Assembly: GCA_015486615.1 (NCBI GenBank)
Contig: WFRI01000017.1
Span: forward strand, 1 to 41,622
Direction: 5' to 3'
From: Candidatus Omnitrophota bacterium
Lineage (GTDB): Bacteria > Omnitrophota > Gorgyraeia > Duberdicusellales > Duberdicusellaceae
DNA length: 41,622 nt
The position numbers were made by a program, and so were the translations under genes. The notes beneath the pieces are model-generated. The model was not told the origin of the DNA. It searched no databases and saw only the letters and a program-made list of their open reading frames with translations. Every line of letters starts with the position of its first letter. Position 1 is the first letter of the stretch. Shown piece by piece: positions 1 to 7,795 of the stretch.

Positions 1-55
1 GTTATTGCTTGAACGTCCAACGTCCAACGTCGAACGTCCAAGGTCGTAAGTCCAA
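1..55. repeat. Heptamer tandem repeat, copy E (cut by window edge)
   Basis: The first 55 bases are degenerate 7-bp units of the type GTCCAAC, GTCGAAC, GTCCAAG, GTCGTAA. Bases 1-35 match bases 182-216 of copy A essentially exactly, so this is the heptamer half of a second repeat copy whose core half should lie just left of the window. No gene is supported here. An open frame can be read through it only because stop-free 7-mers stay open, as discussed in the findings. Confidence 0.75.
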
Positions 56-71
56 AAGATGCAGGCCTAAA

Positions 72-138
72 GCAACTTTTTAAGACAGTCTTGTTTTGTT
101 GCATTTGCAACTTTTTAAGACTGTCTTATTTCGTTGCA
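72..138. repeat. Tandem pair of 32-bp palindromic units
   Basis: Two units, 72-103 and 107-138, are identical at 29 of 32 positions and start 35 bp apart. Each begins with GCAAC and ends with GTTGC (inverted), and holds an inner near-palindrome, AAGACAGTCTT in the first and its complement AAGACTGTCTT in the second. The junction GTTGCATTTGCAAC is itself a hairpin. The pair sits between heptamer copy E and repeat copy A. Its function is unknown; a structured RNA, a protein-binding site or a small mobile-element remnant are all possible. Confidence 0.7.
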
Positions 139-140
139 AA

Positions 141-300
141 CCAATCCCGGCATTGCCTTTCGTTGAGATATACCCTGTGCCGTTATTGCTTGAACGTCCA
201 ACGTCCAACGTCGAACTTTCAACATACGGCATTTTTTCAACGTCCAGCGTCTAACGTCCTGGACTTTGGACCTTGGACTTTGGACTTTCGACATTCCTAA
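141..300. repeat. Dispersed core-plus-heptamer repeat, copy A
   Basis: The core (141-194) starts CCAATCCCGGCATTGCCTT and ends in TGTGCCGTTATTGCTTGAA. It is followed by heptamers in one orientation (about 194-265) and then in the opposite orientation (TGGACTT-type units, about 271-296), so the tail can fold back on itself. The same core is recognisable at 6379, 10646 and 31378. The element lies immediately 3' of the GT9 gene that ends at 318. Confidence 0.75.
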
Positions 301-317
301 TAGCCTGAGGCCTAAAG

Positions 318-1358
318 TCAAAGAAGGCTTTTAGCCAAATCAAAAACCTCGCCGGCAGAAATATTCTGAAGGCATAAAAAGCCTTTTTGGCATTTATGCG
401 CCAAACATTCAACACATTCAGCAGGAGGTTTATGGATAAAAAAAGACTTGTCTCCCAAAGGCCGCCAGCGCCGGGGAGAAAGGCCTTTTTGATTGCGGCT
501 AAAAATTGCCACAACCGGCACATCTAACGCCGAAGCAATATGCACCAGGCCGGAATCATTAGATACAAAAAGGCTCAATTTAGAAATTAAGGCAATTACT
601 TTGTCAAGGCTAAGTCTGCCGGCCAGATCAAAAAAACTAAAATCTGCACTTTTTTTAAACCTGTCTGCAATCCATCTTTCCTGCTCAGAACCAAAAATAA
701 TTATTTCTACGGCAAATCTATCTTTCAACATTCTGGCCGTCTCAGCAAACTTTTCAGCCGGCCAAACTTTTGAGGAACAACTTGCGCCTATGCCTAAACC
801 TACAAGCCGGCTGCCGGCAAGTTTGTTATCCAAAACAAACCTTTCAGCCCAAGATAAACTTGCTTCTGCAGGAACAAGCGTCAATTTATCAACAAATATT
901 TTCAACCCGGCTTCCCGTAAAACCTGCAAAGTATAATCCCGCTCGTGTATTGTGCCGTTTTGCTTTAAATGTTTTATCTTATGTGTAAGCAGAAACCCCA
1001 TCTTCCTGTTCCAGCCAATTCTTACTGGAATACCTGCAAAAAAAGTCATTAAATTAACCCTGTTAGTAGGATGAAGTATAAACGCAACGTCAAATTCCTT
1101 CTTTCTAATCTGCCGGGCAAAACGCATTGACTGCCAGAAACTATTCTGCCTGCCGTATTTGTCATAAATAATTACTTCGTCTAAAAAAGGGTTGTTCTCT
1201 ACTATTGGCTTGTCGTATGGCCGGGTAAGAAAAGCAATATAACTATCAGGAAAATTAAGCCGGATATTTTCTATCGCCGGAGTAGAAAGCACAACATCGC
1301 CTATTCTGTCAGTACGGGTTATTAATATCCTTCTTATCTTTTTTTTATCTAACTGCAT
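318..1358 (-). CDS. Glycosyltransferase family 9 (ADP-heptose:LPS heptosyltransferase-like)
   Basis: 346 aa, the usual length for GT9. These enzymes transfer ADP-activated heptose (or a related sugar) to the inner core of lipopolysaccharide at the cytoplasmic face of the inner membrane. The N-terminal Rossmann half carries RTDRIGDVVLSTPAI, the GT9 acceptor-side signature. The C-terminal half carries SNDSGLVHIASALDVPVVA, the nucleotide-sugar binding region. A Cys-containing tail (CVECLAHKCQKGFLCL) is common in this family. It is last of three GT9 genes and overlaps the preceding one by 10 bp, so the trio is surely one operon. The stop is TGA, which shows that TGA is a normal terminator here. 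Family is certain; sugar and acceptor are not. Confidence 0.9.
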   Translation of the reverse strand: MQLDKKKIRRILITRTDRIGDVVLSTPAIENIRLNFPDSYIAFLTRPYDKPIVENNPFLDEVIIYDKYGRQNSFWQSMRFARQIRKKEFDVAFILHPTNRVNLMTFFAGIPVRIGWNRKMGFLLTHKIKHLKQNGTIHERDYTLQVLREAGLKIFVDKLTLVPAEASLSWAERFVLDNKLAGSRLVGLGIGASCSSKVWPAEKFAETARMLKDRFAVEIIIFGSEQERWIADRFKKSADFSFFDLAGRLSLDKVIALISKLSLFVSNDSGLVHIASALDVPVVAIFSRNQKGLSPRRWRPLGDKSFFIHKPPAECVECLAHKCQKGFLCLQNISAGEVFDLAKSLL

Positions 1359-2266
1359 ATCTCTTTAACTGCTTTAATTACCTCCTGCGCAGGTATTTGC
1401 GTAAGGCATTTATTTTCGCCCAGTCGGCAAGAACCTGCCTGACAGGGAACGCAGGCAATATTATTGGTCAAAACTATATTCTCCCGGCTGAAAGGCCCGT
1501 ATAATTCAGGCGAAGTAGGCCCAAAGACAGCAACAATCCGAGCATTTACGTAGCTGGCAATATGCAGAGGAGCACTGTCCACAGCCAATACTGCCAGGCC
1601 GTAATATTTAAAAAGATAAAACAAATCTTCCAGATTAGTCTGGCCGGCAAGGTTTATTGTAATATCCGCAGAACTTATCCCATCATCAGGCCCGCCGATT
1701 AAAACAGACTTGAAACTTTCCTTTAATCCCGTTAAAACTTCCACAAGTTTATGCTCCGGAAAAGATTTAATTCGGGAACGGGAAAAAGGACAGACAAATA
1801 TATACTTATCCCGGCCTAAAAGGCTTGTAAAATATTGCCTTCTCTGCAGAGATATACGCGGATACACCAGGGTATCAGGATTTAACCCCTGGCATATTTT
1901 CCCCGCTATATCCAGATAATAATCTTTTTTATGCTTTTTTTCAGGCCTTAAGCGGATAAAGGAAGTCCTCTTTTTGGGAAAGCACAAATAAGAATAAGCC
2001 GTATTTTTAAAATCAGCAATAACCTCAAACTGGCCTAAAAACCTGCGCCATAAGCCTATTTTCTGTCTTAAAGAAGATTTTTTCCGGTAAATAAACACTT
2101 CTCTAAACAAAGGGAAACTCTTTACAAACCTTTCAGCAGACGGAGAAGATAAAGCCGAGAAATCATAAGCGGCAAAATTTGCGGCAACCAGCGACAAAGC
2201 AGGAAGGCAAAGAATAATATCGCCGGCATTAGAAGGAAAGATGATTAAAACTTTCTTCCTTTTCAC
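1349..2266 (-). CDS. Glycosyltransferase family 9 (heptosyltransferase-like)
   Basis: 305 aa, slightly short for GT9. The N-terminus FPSNAGDIILCLPALS is a variant of the GT9 GD-box. The C-terminal part has AVDSAPLHIASYVNARIVA and then FGPTSPELYGPF, the expected binding region, followed by a Cys cluster (CVPCQAGSC). The start is GTG at 2264-2266, inside a GTGA overlap with the stop of the upstream GT9 gene, so translation is probably coupled. It is likely a core heptosyltransferase working in sequence with its two neighbours. Middle-region residues diverge from WaaC and WaaF, so I assign no symbol. Confidence 0.88.
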   Translation of the reverse strand: MKRKKVLIIFPSNAGDIILCLPALSLVAANFAAYDFSALSSPSAERFVKSFPLFREVFIYRKKSSLRQKIGLWRRFLGQFEVIADFKNTAYSYLCFPKKRTSFIRLRPEKKHKKDYYLDIAGKICQGLNPDTLVYPRISLQRRQYFTSLLGRDKYIFVCPFSRSRIKSFPEHKLVEVLTGLKESFKSVLIGGPDDGISSADITINLAGQTNLEDLFYLFKYYGLAVLAVDSAPLHIASYVNARIVAVFGPTSPELYGPFSRENIVLTNNIACVPCQAGSCRLGENKCLTQIPAQEVIKAVKEICS

Positions 2267-3267
2267 AAGTCAAACACCTCTTTAATTTTCCCAAAAACCT
2301 CTTCGGGAAGAACTCCTTTCATACAAAAATTATCCCGGCATTCTAAGTTAAGGCAGGGCCTTGGACAAGGCACATCTTTTTGTATAATTATTTTCTCTCC
2401 CCTGCCTCTTGGGCCGGTTAAACTGGCAAGCGTCGGGCCAAACACAGCCAAAACCCTGCCTCCGGCGGAATTGCAGATATGCATAGCCCCTGTATCTGCA
2501 GAAACAAAAATCCCGGCATTAGAAGATATAGCGGCAAACTCGCTAATAGTAGTTCTGCCGCATAAATTTAACGGCTTATGCCGGCATTCGCAAACAATTC
2601 TTTCGGCTGCTCTTTTGTCAACTTTACTGCCGGTAATAAAAACCATAAAGCCGTATTCCATCAACATATCACAAAGCCTAATATAATATTCAACCGGCCA
2701 TTTCTTCAACTTCCAATTAGCGCCGGGATGCAGAACAACAACGCCTTTATAACTCCGGAAGCGCCGCAAGAGTCTTCGAGCCTTATTCAAATCTTCCTGC
2801 GGAATAAAAACCTCACTGGTTTTAGAATCCGGTTTTATGCCCAAAACTTCAAGAAAAAACAAATATTTATCCATACGGTGAAAATCCGGATTTATTACCA
2901 GTTTGTAAGTAAGCAAAAAATTGGTCTTCTTCCGGGCATAGCCTGCCAGAATTTTAATCCCAGCCAAACGGCACAGCAAAGCGCGGGTAAAAGATCTTTG
3001 CAGCAGCAAAGCAGTATCTATGTGTTTCTTCTTCAGCATCCTGATGAAATTTAATCTGGCAAAAAATCCCCGGTGAGAACTTCTCTCGTCAAACTCCAAT
3101 ATTTCATCAACAAACGGGTTATAAGACAAAACCGGCTTTACCCGGGGATGAACCTGGACAAGAATACGCGCAGAAGGAAATTTTTCTTTTATATTTCTAA
3201 ACAGCGGGGTTGCCAAGACAACATCCCCCAGCCAATTAGGGACAACCACCAGGAAGGTTTTATACAT
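2263..3267 (-). CDS. waaF: Lipopolysaccharide heptosyltransferase II-like (GT9)
   Basis: 334 aa from the ATG at 3265-3267, which begins MYKTFLVVVPNWLGDVVLA. This places the WaaF-type signature PNWLGDVVLATP at the N-terminus, as in the family; an upstream ATG at 3312 would add 15 uncharacteristic residues. The C-terminal half has VSADTGAMHICNSAGGRV and FGPTLASLTGP, then a Cys-rich stretch (CPRPCLNLECRDNFCMKG) often seen in WaaF-like proteins. It probably adds the second heptose of the lipopolysaccharide inner core. It is first gene of the GT9 trio. No convincing Shine-Dalgarno precedes the chosen start, so a leaderless or weakly initiated start is possible. Confidence 0.82.
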   Translation of the reverse strand: MYKTFLVVVPNWLGDVVLATPLFRNIKEKFPSARILVQVHPRVKPVLSYNPFVDEILEFDERSSHRGFFARLNFIRMLKKKHIDTALLLQRSFTRALLCRLAGIKILAGYARKKTNFLLTYKLVINPDFHRMDKYLFFLEVLGIKPDSKTSEVFIPQEDLNKARRLLRRFRSYKGVVVLHPGANWKLKKWPVEYYIRLCDMLMEYGFMVFITGSKVDKRAAERIVCECRHKPLNLCGRTTISEFAAISSNAGIFVSADTGAMHICNSAGGRVLAVFGPTLASLTGPRGRGEKIIIQKDVPCPRPCLNLECRDNFCMKGVLPEEVFGKIKEVFDL

Positions 3268-3616
3268 AGCATAATGATTACAAAATTGTCCCGGCAGACG
3301 CCAATTTACCAAGAATTTTCAAAGCCTGTTTTTTTATCTTCTGCCGGCAGATTCTTTTCAACAACCGCCGCACTTAAAAAATACCTGACTTTTCTAATCC
3401 GGCTTATTATAAAATACGCAGCTGCCGATTAATCATCATTATGATACAAAAAAATAAATATTCAAGAGAATTATCCGCCTTTTGCTTACTGTTAAAGAAA
3501 CGCTGACGCACTCTGTAGAAAATGCCCAATGTCTAAAAAGTGTGTTCCGAGGCGGGTGCCGGCAAGAAAACGGCTGTTAGATTTGCTATTTTTCCCTGCT
3601 GGCGTATAATTACTCT
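3268..3616. other. Intergenic region between divergent waaF-like and rsmB/F-like genes
   Basis: About 350 bases without a supported gene. It holds the start region of the minus-strand GT9 operon at the left and the promoter of the plus-strand methyltransferase at the right (3583-3610). A short minus-strand frame around 3305-3400 stays open but has no start, no Shine-Dalgarno and no recognisable family. I see no heptamer repeats here, unlike most of the gaps that follow minus-strand genes. Confidence 0.6.
3583..3610 (+). promoter_or_regulatory. Sigma-70-type promoter of the RNA m5C methyltransferase gene
   Basis: TTGCTA (3583-3588) and TATAAT (3605-3610) are separated by 16 bp. The ATG begins at 3617, only 7 bases after the -10 box, where transcription would start, so the mRNA is predicted to be leaderless. 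No Shine-Dalgarno is visible upstream of the ATG, which agrees. Confidence 0.6.
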
Positions 3617-4567
3617 ATGCAGAAAGCGATTTATAGACTGCCTGCGGATTTTATAGAAAGGCTAAAAAATATTTACCCAAAACAGCACATAGGAGTCTTA
3701 AATAGTTTCCTATATAAAAAAGAGCCATGCTTTAGGGCTAATTTAATAAAGACAACCCTTCCGGATTTCATCCGGCAGATAAAGAATGAAAACATACGTT
3801 ATCAAAGAATCCCATGGTATAAAGAAATATTTATTTTAAAACATCCTGCTCAAAAAGAATTTCAGAAAAGCAAAGTATTCCTTAATGGCTTAGCTTACCT
3901 GCAAAACCCCTCCAGTGCCCTGCCTGCATTTATACTTTCGCCTAAGCAGGGCGAAAAGATATTAGACCTCTGCGCCGCACCAGGAAGCAAAACTTCTCAA
4001 ATAGCATCTTTAACTCAAGGCAATGCAGAAATTATTGCCGTGGAAAAAATAAAGCCCCGCTTTTACAAACTCTTAGCCAACCTTAAAATATTGGGAATAA
4101 CCAATGTAAAAACTATTCTAACTGACGGGGAGTTTATCTGGAAAAAATACCCTGAATATTTTGACAAAGTCTTAGTAGATGCTCCCTGCAGCAGCGAAGC
4201 CCAATTTATGGTTAATTTCCCGAAAACTTTCTCCTATTGGTCAAAACGTAAAATAAAAGAACAACAAAGAAAACAAAAAAAGTTGATATTCTCCGGGATA
4301 AAATCCCTAAAACCCGGCGGGATACTAATATATTCCACCTGCACTTTCAGCCCGGAAGAAAACGAAGAGGTAATAAATTGGGCCTTGATGAAATTTGAAG
4401 GGAAAATATCTTTGCGGGAAATAAAAATTCCTGTTAAAAACAATACCAGCGGTCTGACTCAATGGCAGGGAAAAGAATTTTCTCCACAGATGGTTTTTAC
4501 TAAACGCATTCTGCCTGATAATATTATGGAAGGCTTTTTTATCGCAAAACTGAAGAAGATAAACTAA
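3617..4567 (+). CDS. RsmB/RsmF (NOL1/NOP2/Sun) family RNA cytosine-C5 methyltransferase
   Basis: 316 aa. It methylates cytosine C5 in rRNA (or tRNA) with S-adenosylmethionine. Motif I DLCAAPGSKTSQIA (about residues 117-130) binds SAM. Motif IV VLVDAPCSS puts one active-site Cys at about 191, and motif VI IYSTCTFSPEENEE puts the catalytic Cys at about 242. The order and spacing are canonical. It lacks the NusB-like N-terminal domain of RsmB and is close to the minimal RsmF/NSUN6-like core, so I give no symbol. The gene stands alone between minus-strand genes and is convergent with the decayed GT2 gene. The target base cannot be told from sequence. Confidence 0.9.
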   Translation: MQKAIYRLPADFIERLKNIYPKQHIGVLNSFLYKKEPCFRANLIKTTLPDFIRQIKNENIRYQRIPWYKEIFILKHPAQKEFQKSKVFLNGLAYLQNPSSALPAFILSPKQGEKILDLCAAPGSKTSQIASLTQGNAEIIAVEKIKPRFYKLLANLKILGITNVKTILTDGEFIWKKYPEYFDKVLVDAPCSSEAQFMVNFPKTFSYWSKRKIKEQQRKQKKLIFSGIKSLKPGGILIYSTCTFSPEENEEVINWALMKFEGKISLREIKIPVKNNTSGLTQWQGKEFSPQMVFTKRILPDNIMEGFFIAKLKKIN

Positions 4568-4569
4568 TA

Positions 4570-4671
4570 TTATATTTTCTGCAGGATAATTTCCGCCCGC
4601 CTAAAGATTACTTTTCCGCCGGCATCGCTGCCGTAAAGGTGTACGATTATATATTTGTCAACTAATCTCAT
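4570..4671 (-). other. Short unassigned ORF (33 codons), possibly a remnant
   Basis: An ATG at 4669-4671 opens a 33-residue frame beginning MRLVDKYIIVHLYGSDAGG and ending at a TAA at 4570-4572, abutting the convergent methyltransferase stop. It overlaps the last codons of the GT2 pseudogene, the spacing usual for a next gene in an operon. It has no recognised family. It may be a small protein, a truncated gene head left by the same decay, or chance. Confidence 0.15.
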
Positions 4672-5390
4672 ATCTTTTTAGTTTAGCCAGAAACGCAAGC
4701 CTGGACAAAACAAACAGCATAACTGCCGCGGGACAAAAACTGACTTTGCTATGTTCGTCGTTAAGCCACCTTACCGGCTGCTCTTTAATCCTCAATCTTT
4801 TCACTTTGCTCTCAGCAAAACTTCCAAATCAAAGGCAAAACCTCTAACCTGCAAACTTTCAAAAATATCCCGGCAGGCATCTCTTCTAAAAAACTTAAAT
4901 CCGCATTGGGGAATCTTTAAAATCCGGAATTAACAACGGCCTTGCCAAAACATTAAAAAAACTTCCCAAGATACTCCCTGACAAAAGGCCGGCGTTTTAG
5001 CAGCTGCGCACCTTTTACTGCCCGGGAAGCAATAATAATATCAAAACTGCCTCTGCTCCCTAAGAATTTCCCTAACTCGTCAATAGGCATAGACAAATCC
5101 GCGCCCGTAAACAGAACATATTCTCCCTGTGATTCCAAAAAGCCCCTTTTGACTGCCGAATCTTTACCCTGATTAGCCTGTTTTACCAACCGCAGGCTGG
5201 CTCAAATCTGCTTAAATTTCTCAACCACCTCAACTGTTTTATCCTTAGAGCCATCGTCAACAACAATTACTTCAAAAGAAAAGTCTGTGCTTCGGAAAAA
5301 TTCGCTGATTCTTCCTAAAGTTCTGCCTATTCTATTCTCTTCCATTCTCTTCTCTTCATTATAAGCAGGAATAATTATAGATAAAAACAT
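4658..5390 (-). pseudogene. Decayed dolichyl-phosphate-mannose-synthase-like GT2 glycosyltransferase
   Basis: The N-terminal piece (5390 to 5205) reads MFLSIIIPAYNEEKRM... with FEVIVVDDGSKDKTVEVVEK, a textbook GT2 start. It then meets an in-frame TGA at 5202-5204 and continues in the same frame with GEYVLFTGADLSMPIDELGK. At about 4953-4960 a run of seven T (minus strand) shifts the frame, after which NVLARPLLIPDF is readable. A second shift near 4930 leads to CGFKFFRRDACRDIFESLQ and GFAFDLEVLLRAK. A third, near 4805, leads to EQPVRWLNDEHSKVSF and the stop TGA at 4658-4660. Pieces are in family order with nothing large missing, so decay is recent. In life it would have moved a sugar to a polyprenyl phosphate. 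Confidence 0.88.
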
Positions 5391-5465
5391 CTGCTTATAT
5401 TTATTCTAAAACTTCCTTATTATCAACTTAATAGCCTCGTCCTTAACCTTGATTTTAACTCATCC

Positions 5466-6305
5466 TCATCCAACTGCCAGCAGAAAACTGACAAATTTAA
5501 TAAAATAATTCAGACAAGTAAGTACTGCGAAAACCGGATTTCTCCTTTGTAAAATATCGTCTAAGAGATCGCTTCTGCATTCCAGAATCAAACTTTTCAG
5601 CAAATTTCCAGCCTTGCCCCGGGATATCAAGTTGTGTTTTAACTGGGCTTTATATCCCCAATAATACCACTTAAACATATTTTTCACCAAAGAAGGAAAA
5701 CTGTCCCGGCGCAAATGTCTGGCTTTAGCCAAAGGTGTATATTTTAAAATCCGGCTCTGCTGATTCAGCCTTATGCCTATTTCCACATCTTCGGCGTTGG
5801 TAAGAAAACCTTCGTCAAAACCGCCGGCAGCAATTAAAACTTCCCTGCGGTAAGAACATACTGCACCAGACAGCATAGGCAGTCTTTCCCACACGGAATC
5901 CCCGAAATTCTGCCTCAAATAAATGTTCCTCCACCTCCCGATTAGATAAGATCCGTCATCATCCAGCCGGCCTCCTACCCCGCTGGTTTCCGGGCCGTAA
6001 GCAAACAGTATATTCCTGATAAAATTCTTGTCTAAAACAACATCCGCATCCACAAAAACTATTATTTCTCCTTCAGCCTGTTTTACTCCAAGATTACGGG
6101 CAAAAGCAACACCCTTATTTTCAGAGATACGAATGATTTTTACTCCTTCGATATCTTCTACTGCCGGAGACAAACCATCATCTACAATAATAATTTCCAA
6201 AACAGGCACTGACTGGTTTCTCAAAGAATCTATTGCTAAGCGCAAAGTCCTGCGGCAATTAAAACAGGGAATAATCACGCTCACTCTATTGTTTGTGTTT
6301 GCCAT
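5466..6305 (-). CDS. Family 2 glycosyltransferase
   Basis: 279 aa. GT2 enzymes move a sugar from a nucleotide donor to a glycan or lipid at the membrane. The N-terminus RVSVIIPCFNCRRTLRLAI and LEIIIVDDG is the donor-binding Rossmann part, and FVDADVVLDKNFI is the DxD metal and donor site. AEDVEIGIRLNQQ resembles the ED motif near the acceptor base. The last about 20 residues are hydrophobic (a possible membrane anchor), and a basic HLRRDSF segment precedes a Trp/Tyr-rich stretch typical of membrane-associated GT2. It is intact, unlike the neighbouring GT2 pseudogene, and it follows repeat copy B. Substrate unknown. Confidence 0.85.
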   Translation of the reverse strand: MANTNNRVSVIIPCFNCRRTLRLAIDSLRNQSVPVLEIIIVDDGLSPAVEDIEGVKIIRISENKGVAFARNLGVKQAEGEIIVFVDADVVLDKNFIRNILFAYGPETSGVGGRLDDDGSYLIGRWRNIYLRQNFGDSVWERLPMLSGAVCSYRREVLIAAGGFDEGFLTNAEDVEIGIRLNQQSRILKYTPLAKARHLRRDSFPSLVKNMFKWYYWGYKAQLKHNLISRGKAGNLLKSLILECRSDLLDDILQRRNPVFAVLTCLNYFIKFVSFLLAVG

Positions 6306-6378
6306 AAAATAATTTTACCCCTAAAATTCTTTTGATTCTTTGCTTTACCTGAGAAATCTTCCCAGATACAATTAAGAC

Positions 6379-6510
6379 CCAATCCCGGCATTGCCTTGCG
6401 TCGAGCCGGACCCTGTGCCGCTATTGCTTGAATGTCCAACGCCCAAGGTCGTAAGTCCAATACCCAATGTTGTAAGTCTAAAATGCAACCTTTGACATTC
6501 GACATTTATA
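6379..6510. repeat. Dispersed core-plus-heptamer repeat, copy B
   Basis: The core at 6379-6432 begins CCAATCCCGGCATTGCCTT and ends in TGTGCCGCTATTGCTTGAA. It is followed by degenerate heptamers such as GTCCAAC, GCCCAAG, GTCGTAA and GTCCAAT (6434-6480), then a less ordered tail. It fills the gap between queA (ends 6537) and the GT2 gene (starts 6305), in the same orientation as copies A and C. Confidence 0.75.
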
Positions 6511-6536
6511 TAGCCAGTGCTTTTTTTGACGGCAGA

Positions 6537-7550
6537 CTAAATTATAAACATAGAATCCCCATAGGAATAAAACCGATATTTACGGGTTATAGCCTGCCGG
6601 TAAATATCCAGAAGTTTTTGCCGGCCTAAAAAAGACGCAGTTAAAACAAAAGGTGAAGACTTAGGAAGATGGAAATTAGTAATAAAACTGCTTATTATCC
6701 GGAATTTAAACCCCGGAGTAATAAATAACTCCGTAAACCCCTGCAAAGGCAGAACTCTGCCAGCCTGCCAGCTGCTTTCTAATGCCCTGACTACTGATGT
6801 GCCCACTCCAATTATCCGGCGTCCTTGCTTTTTGGCTGAATTTACAGCACGGGAAGTTTCTCGAGGGATAGAAAAAGATTCCGGGCCCATCTGATGTTTT
6901 AGAATATTTTCCTGCCTTATAGGCTTAAATGTGGGATAGCCTATATGCAGGGTAATAAAAAATATTTCCACTCCTTTATCTTTTAGCCGGCTTAAAATCT
7001 CCGGGGTAAAATGCAAACCTGCAGTAGGAGCGGCTATCGAGCCTTTTATCTGCGCGTAAACTGTCTGATATCTTTGGCTGTCTTCTTTCTGAGGTTTTCT
7101 TTTTATATAAGGAGGAAGAGGCATATTGCCGATATTTTCTATATCTGCATCAGTTAATTCTTTATTAAAAACTATAATATTATATCTGCCGGTTTCTTTA
7201 ACATAAGCATTTATTCCCCGGCCGAAGTCAAGTCTGCCGGCAGGTTTTACTTTCTTTTTAGGCCTTAGCAATACCTCAAATTCGCGCCTGCTTATTTTTC
7301 TGACAAGAAAAACTTCTATTGCTGAGCCTTTCTCATTTTCTGCCCACAGCCGGGCCTTGAATACTTTGGTATTATTAAGCACCAAAACATCGCCGCTGTT
7401 TAGAAAATCCGGCAAACTTGAAAAATAGGTATGGATTATTTGGGAATTTCCGCGGTTATAAACTAACAGCCTGCTTTCTGCCCGGTTTTCCGCAGGATAT
7501 TGGGCAATAAGTTCTCTGGGAAGACAGAAATCAAAATCTTTTAACTGCAT
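6537..7550 (-). CDS. queA: S-adenosylmethionine:tRNA ribosyltransferase-isomerase
   Basis: 337 aa, full length. QueA moves the ribosyl part of SAM to 7-aminomethyl-7-deazaguanine at the wobble position of tRNAs with GUN anticodons, giving epoxyqueuosine. Family landmarks are the N-terminal DFCLPRELIAQYPAENRAES, LVLNNTKVFKARL, AAPTAGLHFTPEIL with the conserved TAGLHFT, LHIGYPTFKPI, GTSVVRALES and the C-terminal ITNFHLPKSSPFVLTASF. It starts one base after DUF2905, last in trpS-scpA-ruvB-DUF2905-queA. No tgt gene follows; repeat copy B comes next instead. Confidence 0.96.
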   Translation of the reverse strand: MQLKDFDFCLPRELIAQYPAENRAESRLLVYNRGNSQIIHTYFSSLPDFLNSGDVLVLNNTKVFKARLWAENEKGSAIEVFLVRKISRREFEVLLRPKKKVKPAGRLDFGRGINAYVKETGRYNIIVFNKELTDADIENIGNMPLPPYIKRKPQKEDSQRYQTVYAQIKGSIAAPTAGLHFTPEILSRLKDKGVEIFFITLHIGYPTFKPIRQENILKHQMGPESFSIPRETSRAVNSAKKQGRRIIGVGTSVVRALESSWQAGRVLPLQGFTELFITPGFKFRIISSFITNFHLPKSSPFVLTASFLGRQKLLDIYRQAITRKYRFYSYGDSMFII

Positions 7551-7551
7551 T

Positions 7552-7785
7552 TTACCTGCGAAAAAATATAGACAGGATCAGGCTTAGAATAAGGCTTAAA
7601 ATAATTCCTGTAGTAAAAGGAAAGTAAAATGTGAAATTCTCCTTTTTTACCAGTATATCTCCGGGAAGCCGGCCTAAAAAAGGAACTTTACCTTTGCTTA
7701 GCAACAATAAAACTAACCCCAAAAGACATATCACCGCGCCGCTAAATATAAGGAGTTTTGCTAAATAGGTTATCTCTCTACTCAT
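7552..7785 (-). CDS. DUF2905 family small membrane protein
   Basis: 77 aa. Two hydrophobic segments (about residues 10-30 and 50-74) flank the family signature KVPFLGRLPGDILVKKENFT, which identifies DUF2905. These proteins often sit between ruvB and queA, as here, but no biochemical function is established. The gene starts 10 bp downstream of ruvB and ends one base before queA, so it is co-transcribed with them. Confidence 0.9.
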   Translation of the reverse strand: MSREITYLAKLLIFSGAVICLLGLVLLLLSKGKVPFLGRLPGDILVKKENFTFYFPFTTGIILSLILSLILSIFFRR

Positions 7786-7795
7786 TTTTAACTTT

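Noticed and set aside
72..138. Two spaced repeats as a CRISPR array
   Set aside because: Only two units 35 bp apart with a 3-base gap, no spacers and no cas genes.
91..300. Open frames across the heptamer repeats as genes
   Set aside because: The frames come from stop-free 7-mers, have no Shine-Dalgarno, no family and exist on both strands.
3305..3400. Open minus-strand frame upstream of the waaF-like gene as a truncated gene
   Set aside because: No start codon, no Shine-Dalgarno and no recognised motif.
4751..4933. Plus-strand ORF as a gene
   Set aside because: It is antisense to the C-terminal part of the GT2 pseudogene, which has a clear family match.
5202..5204. In-frame TGA in the GT2 gene read as a recoded codon (Gly, Trp or selenocysteine)
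   Set aside because: TGA ends other intact genes in the window (for example at 318-320 and 2263-2265), there is no SECIS-like element I can support, and three later frameshifts show the gene is simply decayed.
5391..5465. Short minus-strand frame ending IKVKDEAIKLIIRKF as a gene remnant
   Set aside because: Too short, with no start and no recognisable family; it could be chance.
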